Shown: positions 14,803 to 20,246 of the stretch, piece by piece
Numbering within the stretch: the stretch's first letter is position 1
How the letters are laid out: each line of letters starts with the position of its first letter
DNA from: a virus
Virus record (IMG/VR): IMGVR_UViG_3300047562_000058
Coordinates: 1-20,246 of that record
DNA length: 20,246 bases
Direction: 5' to 3' (one strand)
Position numbers and translations under genes: made by a program
Notes under the pieces: model-generated
Seen by the model: only the letters and a program-made list of their open reading frames with translations
Told to the model about the DNA's origin: nothing
Database searches by the model: none

Positions 14803-15482
14803 TAGAAATAAACTCTTGTATCACGTAGATACTCTGTACGGTTAATATGAAGACTACGTAACTGTTTAATACCTTGCTCAAACTTATCAAAGGCTAACTG
14901 TGCTGCTTGCATGTCACCACGGAATTGGTAAACATTGTACATAGCACCATCAATAATAACATAACGATATTGTTCTGGTAGGCTTGGTACGTCGCTGTAA
15001 AGCTCTAAATCATAACCATTACGATAGTATTCATATACTACTTCATATGCTTTGTCTGGTTTTGGATAAAAGATAAGCTCACGGCTAGGGGTGCGTACTA
15101 CATGTGTTGGTACTGTATTACTAGAGTTATACTCAGAATCGGCATACTTGTCAAGATATTCTTCGTAAGATAGTACTTTTAACTTAACTGTTTCAATATT
15201 TAAGGTGCTATTACGCTTAATACGAAATGTATTCATGTTAATTGTCTTACAATCGTAAGGCATACTATAACGTGCAACACCTGCTACAAGTATCTCAGAC
15301 TCTTCAACATGGTTCCAAGGCCACTCAAACTCTTCCTGTTGGATGTGACGAATAGCTTGATTAACAGAATCTTTAGCAAAGCTGTAATAGCCTGTAGCTC
15401 CAGCAAAGTTACCAGCAGTAAGTTCTACCTCATTCAAGCGGCGGTTAACGTCATTAACCAGTCCTAGATAATTATAGGCCAT
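14802..15482 (-). CDS. Head-to-tail adaptor / tail accessory factor, gp4-like (226 aa)
   Basis: A mostly helical N-terminal half (LVNDVNRRLNEVEL, then YYSFAKDSVNQAIRHIQQEEFEWPWN) leads into a beta part (LVAGVARYSMPYDC, RTPSRELIFYPKPD, YEVVYEYYRNG). It ends in a helix containing YVIIDGAMYNVYQFRGDMQA. This architecture matches P22 gp4-type and tail-tubular-A-type adaptors, which bind under the portal and close the neck. The EFEWPWN motif and the DG-x-MY-x-VY-x-FRGD end are the family-type signatures. A portal gene should lie upstream in the leftward operon, beyond the window. A strong AAGGAG precedes the ATG, and the preceding gene's stop is 2 bases away. Confidence 0.85.
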   Translation of the reverse strand: MAYNYLGLVNDVNRRLNEVELTAGNFAGATGYYSFAKDSVNQAIRHIQQEEFEWPWNHVEESEILVAGVARYSMPYDCKTINMNTFRIKRNSTLNIETVKLKVLSYEEYLDKYADSEYNSSNTVPTHVVRTPSRELIFYPKPDKAYEVVYEYYRNGYDLELYSDVPSLPEQYRYVIIDGAMYNVYQFRGDMQAAQLAFDKFEQGIKQLRSLHINRTEYLRDTRVYF

Positions 15483-15484
15483 TA

Positions 15485-15802
15485 TTATTTCTCCTTAACA
15501 CGCAGGAAGATAGAGCGTTCATACTGCAAACCTTCATTTGTGTTGACTCTGCATGTAACATTATAACGCACATTGTTTGTACCTAAACTAAACCGTGCTG
15601 TAGCTACAGTAGTAGTATTTGTACCAGTAACAAACTGCAAACCATTCACAACGCTAGAGTCTGCCACCTCTGTCTTAACACCGTCTGCATCATCTACATA
15701 CCATGTAACAGCAGATATAATATCATCACCAAGAAAACGTGACCAGTCTACGCTATAGTCAAGCATCTCATCTTTATCTTTATCAGGCCACTTATATGAC
15801 AT
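15485..15802 (-). CDS. Small beta-rich tail or fiber-associated protein (105 aa)
   Basis: The N terminus (MSYKWPDKDKDEMLDYSVDW, then SRFLGDDIISAVTWYVDD) is a pattern seen in small phage proteins beside neck and fiber genes: 'P.KDPDE.LDY..DW...L..D.I', followed by an Ig-like sheet. The rest (GLQFVTGTNTTTVATARFSL, then VRYNVTCRVNTNEGLQYERS) is consistent with a single beta-sandwich, ending FLRVKEK. Proteins of this pattern are sometimes annotated as fiber-tail adaptors. That name is from memory and not tested. It sits between the 22-residue-repeat protein and the adaptor, which suits a joining role. AAGGA lies 8 bases before the ATG. Confidence 0.82.
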   Translation of the reverse strand: MSYKWPDKDKDEMLDYSVDWSRFLGDDIISAVTWYVDDADGVKTEVADSSVVNGLQFVTGTNTTTVATARFSLGTNNVRYNVTCRVNTNEGLQYERSIFLRVKEK

Positions 15803-15811
15803 GGTTATTCC

Positions 15812-16705
15812 TTATGCTGCAATATTGACAGTATAACTACCGCCTGTCTTTTCTATGTAAACGGTTCGATTTTCAGGATTAATTTGTACTGTTCTGTTTT
15901 CATCATAGGATACTAAGTACAGAGTCCTATTTCTATCGTAACTGTCTGTGAATGGTGTAAAGTCAAACCTTACTGCTGTAGGATCTTCTAAGTTTTGGCT
16001 TAGAATTAAGCTATCTAAAGTACTAAAGTTTGCTGTGGCTTGTGCGTCTACATCATAGAAATTATTTATAGATACATTAGCAATTACAGTACTTGTAGTT
16101 ATATTCGCTTTTGCATTATAGTCAACTTCTGATACTTCTAAGTTGGCATCTACAAAACTGATAAACGTAGTTGCTTTTGCGTCAAAGTCTACATCAACGT
16201 TACCTACCGCAACAGCAGGTGACATGAATGCTCTGGCTTGTGCATCTTCGTCTGCAAAGTCTGTGAGGTATATTGTCAGGTATGCAGAGGTGGAAGACAG
16301 TGTTGTATTAGCTTGGGCATCTACATCAGCCAAATTGTAAGCAAGGATGTTAGACGTAACGGACCCTAGTGTAAGGTTTGCTTTAGCGTCATAGCTTAGT
16401 GTATCAGCACTAAAAGTAGCAACCACTGCGCTGGGCGATGTAGTAGCCTGTGCATCAACGTCAAGTAAATCATTAATAGAAAGACTTGATAGCACAGACA
16501 CTACATTAGTTGAGGCTTTAGCGTCAAACTCTATTGCAACTGCAGTGCTGGATACTACAGGATTAAGAGTATAGACGGCTTTAGCGTCATACCCAGAAAC
16601 ACCTGCATAGCCCTGAGATGTAACAGAAGCCATAAAAGCTAGGGCTGCTAAAGATGTAACAGACTGTGCAAAAGGTGTTTCAGAGAATGCGGTAAAGCCT
16701 AACAA
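15812..16705 (-). CDS. 22-residue-repeat protein with DAKA/DAQA motifs (297 aa)
   Basis: I do not recognise this as a named family. After an opening segment (GFTAFSETPFAQSVTSLAAL), the chain has nine repeats of about 22 residues, each marked by DAKA or DAQA (or NAKA) at residues 40, 61, 84, 106, 129, 154, 175, 197 and 220. Spacing is 21-25. The intervening sequence is rich in Ser, Thr, Val and Ala with alternating hydrophobics, as in beta strands, so a beta-solenoid or strand-rich stalk is plausible. The C-terminal part has three NRTxx units (NRTLYLVSYDENRTVQI, then ENRTVYIEKTGGSYTVNIAA) that read as a beta sheet. The start is TTG with AAGGGGG 7 bases upstream, overlapping the previous stop. 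No cysteines or membrane segment are present. A virion decoration or fiber role is inferred. Confidence 0.85.
   Translation of the reverse strand: MLGFTAFSETPFAQSVTSLAALAFMASVTSQGYAGVSGYDAKAVYTLNPVVSSTAVAIEFDAKASTNVVSVLSSLSINDLLDVDAQATTSPSAVVATFSADTLSYDAKANLTLGSVTSNILAYNLADVDAQANTTLSSTSAYLTIYLTDFADEDAQARAFMSPAVAVGNVDVDFDAKATTFISFVDANLEVSEVDYNAKANITTSTVIANVSINNFYDVDAQATANFSTLDSLILSQNLEDPTAVRFDFTPFTDSYDRNRTLYLVSYDENRTVQINPENRTVYIEKTGGSYTVNIAA
16037..16588 (-). repeat. Nine-copy 22-residue protein repeat
   Basis: The units are in frame and about 66 bases long (63-75). They encode a DAKA or DAQA motif followed by a Ser/Thr/Val-rich strand region. DNA copies have diverged, apart from the short core TTTAGCGTC or TGTGCATC that encodes the motif, so the array is old. 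Confidence 0.85.
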
Positions 16706-16712
16706 TACTTAA

Positions 16713-16719
16713 CCCCCTT
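16713..16719 (-). promoter_or_regulatory. Shine-Dalgarno site for the TTG start at 16705
   Basis: AAGGGGG on the - strand lies 7 bases before the TTG at 16705 and runs into the TAA stop of the upstream gene. There is no in-frame ATG until residue 25, so this site fixes the TTG start. Confidence 0.7.
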
Positions 16720-17035
16720 ATTCTGGCTTTGTTGGCCAAGTGATTTCTGTTGGAAACCCAGACTGACTTGGAATATCCCGAAGGGCTTGGCGATAGTCTT
16801 TCTCAGCTTGGGTCATAGTGCGGTCTTGTACAGCCCACCAATCGGTTTCAGATAATTTTACGTTACGAATGGCTCTGTTTTTATTTTCAAGTTCGTCAAC
16901 AGAAGGACGACCCCATGGATAATCCTTATCCGCCACAGGAATAACACTAATAACTGTCTCTACTCCATCTGTATCAACAGAAATATGGTCAAAGTCTCCA
17001 TCGCTTCTTTCTTTTAAATAATAATAACCACTCAT
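16718..17035 (-). CDS. Tail fiber assembly chaperone-like protein (105 aa)
   Basis: I start this gene at the ATG at 17035, one base after the stop of the fiber-like gene, with GGGGG 6 bases upstream. A longer frame from 17122 would overlap that gene by 86 bases without need. Residues 68-105 carry the tail-assembly-chaperone (Phage_tail_APC-type) signature: LSETDWWAVQDRTMTQ, then YRQALRDIPSQSGFP and a terminal ITWPTKP. Such proteins help fold or attach fiber tips and are usually encoded next to the fiber they serve. The N-terminal part (SGYYYLKERSDGDFDHISVD) is more variable and may recognise its client. Its client is probably the fiber-like protein directly upstream. Not found in mature virions in the best-known examples, so probably non-structural. 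Confidence 0.85.
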   Translation of the reverse strand: MSGYYYLKERSDGDFDHISVDTDGVETVISVIPVADKDYPWGRPSVDELENKNRAIRNVKLSETDWWAVQDRTMTQAEKDYRQALRDIPSQSGFPTEITWPTKPE

Positions 17036-17036
17036 T

Positions 17037-17651
17037 TTATACCCCCACACTATATACTTTAACTCTATAGAAACCAAGGTTTCCAGATTGTGCCGAAAAG
17101 AAAACCCTACCAACAGGTCCATTAGTAGTTAAGGCCCGTGCGCTATAATTAGCTATACACGAATTTGAAGATGTATCAAACCAAGTACTTGTGCCATAGA
17201 GCATAGGTGTATTAAAGGGTAACGAAGTTACTTGAGGAGAATGCACATAACAAGCAGTTATTAATCTTTCACCTGCATATGTTGTGGAATTTACAGACCC
17301 CATATCCCAGTAATTTAGCGCCGTAGAAGGACTGTTATTGCTAAAATAAGTGTTTGTCGTGCTATTTGCCATGGTACGATATGCAACGTTAATTGTAGTT
17401 CCAGAACTGTTTTGTAGTGCTACACTCATATTAAAGTTAGCTGCTGTTGCCTCTGACAATTCTGCAATGATATAGTGTAGGTTTGCGGCAGAGTTTAGTG
17501 CCACCCAAACCCCACTAACATTTTGACCACTCGTGTCCGTGACTAGTTTAAACCCTGGAATGTTGTTCTTTGATGTTTGGTCTAGCCCAGCAATATTATT
17601 TAGTACTCTCGTATCATCAATAACCGTTGTATTGTTTACTTTGATAGCCAT
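17037..17651 (-). CDS. Fiber-like / receptor-binding candidate protein (204 aa)
   Basis: The N terminus (MAIKVNNTTVIDDTRVLNNI) is a short conserved module found at the start of many marine phage fiber and tail proteins and probably serves attachment or trimer registration. The remaining 175 residues are beta-rich, with many Asn, Ser and Thr (GVWVALNSAANLHYIIAELS, VALQNSSGTTINVAYRTM, GFYRVKVYSVGV), and resemble a compact globular tip. No catalytic motif is visible. It is followed directly by a chaperone-like gene and preceded by the S74 fiber, so together the three may form the host-recognition part of the virion. GGAGG lies 9-10 bases before the ATG. Confidence 0.82.
   Translation of the reverse strand: MAIKVNNTTVIDDTRVLNNIAGLDQTSKNNIPGFKLVTDTSGQNVSGVWVALNSAANLHYIIAELSEATAANFNMSVALQNSSGTTINVAYRTMANSTTNTYFSNNSPSTALNYWDMGSVNSTTYAGERLITACYVHSPQVTSLPFNTPMLYGTSTWFDTSSNSCIANYSARALTTNGPVGRVFFSAQSGNLGFYRVKVYSVGV
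17042..17046 (-). promoter_or_regulatory. Shine-Dalgarno site supporting the start at 17035
   Basis: GGGGG on the - strand lies 6 bases before the ATG at 17035, within the last codons of the preceding gene. It supports the shorter 105-residue product over the frame opening at 17122. Confidence 0.6.
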
Positions 17652-17669
17652 CTTCGTGTACCTCCACTA

Positions 17670-20246
17670 TTAGCCATTGAGTTTACGTTTTAGATCATCA
17701 ATCTGAATTTGCTGTTCCTTGATTGCTTCGATCAGCAAACCGACCATGTTGCCATAGGCCACGTTCTTGAAGCCTGTCTCTTCGTTTGTGCGCACGGCCT
17801 CTGGCAGAACCTTTTCGACTTCTTGGGCAATTACACCTGTAGCACGTTCCGTAAAGTTAGGCTTCTTGGTGCTTTCATTCTCAGCAAAGGCATCGTTATC
17901 CCAATCAAACGTCACGCCACGCAGTGCTTTAACCTTATCAACGGCGTTGTCGATCTTTTCGATGTTCTTTTTATACCGAATGTCTGACGTGCTATTAACG
18001 TCACCAGTTACAGTAACGCCAGTGTTGGTGGTCTCAACCTTTGATGCCCCGTTGTAGTACATGCGGGTATAGCTGTTGTGTACGCCGTAGAACAGCCACT
18101 CATTATCTACATCATTATAGATGCCTGTCGCTGTGCCGTTGTTGTGCATGAATACCACACGACCACCAATGCTGTAGCCCTCGTAACCACCATGCGCACC
18201 GCCGCCAATCTGGATGGAGCCATAGCTGCCACTCACAGGCTGGAAGTAGCCATTGCCTGTGTCACCTAAGCGCACACCTGTTGTGTTAATTGTGACTTCG
18301 GCAGAACCCCCTGTGGCTAGGGTAATAGTGTCTGTGCCAAAGCCTATATAAGTGTCAGTGTCACCTGTGTGGGCGATGTAGTCTGGAACAGATATGCCGC
18401 CGCTTATTGTCTCAAGCACTTGGGCGCTATCATAATACAAACGCACATAAGGTGTAGTCGTGTCGTTGTGCATGGAAATTAGGTTGTGGTTGACCCCACC
18501 TGTGCCTTCGCCTTGCCAATAGAAACTACCTGCCGCATGTAAGTAGTTGCGGAAGTATGTATTTGTTCCGTCATGCCACATTTGGAAATCTTCGCCAGTG
18601 CCCAGACGTATGGCTTGGTTGTCACTCCAAGTGGTTGTTGCGCTAACGGTGTCATTAGCATCACTACGCAAGAAGCTACCACTATCAATGCCATCCAACG
18701 TGTCAGCATCTAAGCCAGAGCCAGAGCCGTCATTGCCAGCATCCCAAACTTTATTGTTATTTCTACGAAGTTCTGCTGCATTCCCAAAATTCATGATGTT
18801 GTCATTGGCATCATCAATAGCGTAAAGAGTGACGTTATTTGTTCCAGTAAAGACAATACCTTCGCCAGGGTCATTAATGGTGATTTGGTTAACACCAGTA
18901 ATGTCAGAATTGCTCATATTAATATTGTTAGCGCCCATGTTAAGAGCGCCAGTTAATGTACCACCAGACAGGTTCAACTTCCCATCCAATGCAGTCTGCA
19001 AGCCATCGACGTTAGAGATAACGTGATTGTGACTATCATCAGCCACCGTCACACTTAGTGTAGCATTAGCAGAGCCATCCCAAGAGACAGAACCAGATGC
19101 GTCACCTGAGAGTGACAGCGTTCTAGCGGTAGTCCATTTGTCAGCGTTAGGGTGGTAGCCATCGTGGAATATGTTTTGGTTAGTACCAGTTGCACCTACA
19201 CGATAATGCAACACCCCTGCATCAGTAAAACCCATACGACCCAGTTCACCAACAGCATTGGTGTACTTGATTGTAGAGTAGTACGCACCATCACTACGGT
19301 TAATAGTAAGTTGATCTGCATAACCACCAGAAGCAAGTGTAAGGGTGCCAGTCATAGTATCGCCAGAGGCATTCACAAAGCGACTATCAGCTTCTGTCTC
19401 AGTATAGTAACGACCGTCTAAGTCAAACGATGCAAGACCTGTTACATGCCCATATGTATCAAGAGTAATATCTTGAATGACTGTGCCATTAGAGTTGTTC
19501 ACAGATGCTTGGCTAGAGGTGTCAGCATGTGAGATAGTCACATCACCAGTACCACCACCAGTAAGACCAGATCCTGCTGTAATAGTCTGGTCAGCAGTAG
19601 CGTTAGTCTCACCAGTATAGCCAAGATCTGCTAGGGTCATATTACGTGTAGCTAGTGCTGTGACGTGACCATATGTGTCTAGATCTACATCACTTACTAC
19701 AGCAGCACCTGTAAGCGCTGTAAGGCTTGCTTGAGTCGATGTATCAGCATGACTAATGGTGCGGTTAACACCGATGCTACCGCCACCTGTAAGGCCACCA
19801 CCTGCGCTGATAGTGGTAGTGTCATCTGCTTTGGCATCTAGTGCAGCTTGTAGTCCATCTACGTTAGAGATAACGTGTGCGTGAGAGTCGTCACCTACAG
19901 TAGCTGTAATGTTGATGTTGGCAGAACCATCAAAGGTAGCACTACCTGTTACGTCACCTGATAGCTGAATAGTACGTGCTGTGGCTAGTTTAGTGGCTGT
20001 ACCAGCATTGCCCGTCACGTTACCCGTTACGTTGCCTGTTACGTTACCAATGATAGCCGCTGTTACTTGGTTAAATGTAACGTTAGCTGTAGTACCTACA
20101 TCCTGCCCAATAGAGAATGTAGTTCCAGAAAGTGTAATACCTGTCCCAGCACTATAGACTGCTGTTTCAGCAATAACCGTAAAGTTAATGGGCGTAGTAC
20201 CGAATACAATAGTACCACTTGTATTCATTACGTAAAGTTCACCAGC
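17670..20246 (-). CDS. Large tail fiber with C-terminal S74 intramolecular chaperone (5' end cut by window)
   Basis: The frame is open to the right edge. An internal ATG at 20228 has no good Shine-Dalgarno, and the codons before it read AGELYV, so the true start is probably outside. Counting from that ATG, residues 60-75 are GNVTGN units. Two duplications follow: LATARTIQLSGD...DAK (81-133) recurs as TTARTLSLSGD...DGK (365-417), and the GLTGGG...SHADTS...DTYGHVT block (139-197) recurs at 215-270. LDADTLDGIDSGSFLRSDA at 507-524 is a common fiber motif. The C-terminal 105 residues are a peptidase S74 chaperone: S748-D749 starts the domain in TSDIRYKKNI, then VTFDWDND, TGVIAQEVEKVLPEAV and a final coiled coil. 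In related endosialidases the domain trimerises the fiber and then cuts itself off before the conserved Ser-Asp. Codons of the C-terminal half are notably G+C-richer than the rest. Confidence 0.92.
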   Translation of the reverse strand, partial: AGELYVMNTSGTIVFGTTPINFTVIAETAVYSAGTGITLSGTTFSIGQDVGTTANVTFNQVTAAIIGNVTGNVTGNVTGNAGTATKLATARTIQLSGDVTGSATFDGSANINITATVGDDSHAHVISNVDGLQAALDAKADDTTTISAGGGLTGGGSIGVNRTISHADTSTQASLTALTGAAVVSDVDLDTYGHVTALATRNMTLADLGYTGETNATADQTITAGSGLTGGGTGDVTISHADTSSQASVNNSNGTVIQDITLDTYGHVTGLASFDLDGRYYTETEADSRFVNASGDTMTGTLTLASGGYADQLTINRSDGAYYSTIKYTNAVGELGRMGFTDAGVLHYRVGATGTNQNIFHDGYHPNADKWTTARTLSLSGDASGSVSWDGSANATLSVTVADDSHNHVISNVDGLQTALDGKLNLSGGTLTGALNMGANNINMSNSDITGVNQITINDPGEGIVFTGTNNVTLYAIDDANDNIMNFGNAAELRRNNNKVWDAGNDGSGSGLDADTLDGIDSGSFLRSDANDTVSATTTWSDNQAIRLGTGEDFQMWHDGTNTYFRNYLHAAGSFYWQGEGTGGVNHNLISMHNDTTTPYVRLYYDSAQVLETISGGISVPDYIAHTGDTDTYIGFGTDTITLATGGSAEVTINTTGVRLGDTGNGYFQPVSGSYGSIQIGGGAHGGYEGYSIGGRVVFMHNNGTATGIYNDVDNEWLFYGVHNSYTRMYYNGASKVETTNTGVTVTGDVNSTSDIRYKKNIEKIDNAVDKVKALRGVTFDWDNDAFAENESTKKPNFTERATGVIAQEVEKVLPEAVRTNEETGFKNVAYGNMVGLLIEAIKEQQIQIDDLKRKLNG
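18978..19988 (-). repeat. Duplicated blocks in the S74 fiber
   Basis: A block at 19830-19988 recurs in diverged form at 18978-19136. Between them, a second block at about 19638-19814 recurs at about 19419-19586. Protein similarity is clear (for example SNVDGLQAALD versus SNVDGLQTALD), but the DNA copies differ, so the duplications are not recent. Confidence 0.75.
20032..20048 (+). repeat. 17-base sequence shared with the repeat-rich fiber gene
   Basis: Second copy of TTGCCTGTTACGTTACC, identical to 12221-12237. It lies in the GNVTGN-coding stretch near the left part of the S74 fiber protein. Confidence 0.7.

Noticed and set aside
17036-17122. Upstream start at 17122 for the chaperone-like gene
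   Set aside because: It would overlap the fiber-like gene by 86 bases. The ATG at 17035 sits one base after that gene's stop and has GGGGG at the right distance.
10438-20246. Diversity-generating retroelement acting on a fiber gene
   Set aside because: No reverse transcriptase, template repeat or accessory gene is visible. The repeats are explained by fiber architecture.
2302-20246. tRNA genes or attachment sites between the leftward genes
   Set aside because: Gaps between genes are a few to a few tens of bases, with no room for a tRNA, and no cloverleaf-like sequence was noticed.

Overview
This window looks like about half of a tailed-phage genome, most plausibly a podovirus-like phage of marine Alphaproteobacteria. 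The host and relationship are inferred from gene content: a class II (cobalamin-dependent) ribonucleotide reductase, glutaredoxin, a MazG-type pyrophosphohydrolase, a DUF1289 protein, a P22 gp4-like adaptor, and fibers full of GNVTGN-type repeats. Roseophage groups such as the HMO-2011-type phages or the cobaviruses are candidates. Terminase, portal, major capsid and DNA polymerase genes are not in the window, so the assignment is not firm.

Layout. Bases 1-2275 hold six genes on the + strand: the 3' end of nrdJ, a DUF1289 protein, a glutaredoxin, an unknown protein with a possible PD-(D/E)xK core, a small RMF-like protein, and a MazG-like enzyme. They overlap or nearly abut and form a nucleotide-metabolism and redox operon. 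Bases 2282-2302 hold a hairpin between two convergent operons, and it overlaps the last base of the leftward stop codon. From 2302 to the right edge all 18 genes are on the - strand and are packed end to end, often with TAATG or ATGA overlaps. In transcription order they are: a large fiber with a C-terminal S74 self-cleaving chaperone (N terminus beyond the window), a second fiber-like protein, a tail-assembly-chaperone-like protein, a 22-residue-repeat protein, a small beta-rich protein, a gp4-like adaptor, a stabilization-like protein, a repeat-rich fiber, a glycine-rich adhesin-like protein, a group of small proteins mostly with membrane segments, a 640-residue alanine/glutamine-rich protein with 11-residue repeats, two small proteins, a 374-residue protein, and a 1126-residue putative internal virion protein.

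Two small genes (47 and 30 codons) lie in apparent gaps between 9931 and 10441. Each is linked to its neighbours by start/stop overlaps. Two gene starts are best moved inward, to 9938 and 17035. No stretch over 300 bases lacks a gene. I saw no tRNA, CRISPR array, integrase, insertion sequence or recognisable endolysin.

How it fits together. The rightward operon supplies deoxynucleotides (NrdJ), probably electrons for that enzyme (glutaredoxin, possibly the DUF1289 protein), and nucleotide-pool control (MazG). The leftward operon builds the neck, the fibers with their assembly helpers, and the proteins probably ejected with the DNA. The least explained items are the 22-residue DAKA/DAQA repeat protein, the chain of tiny membrane-type proteins, and the RMF-like protein.
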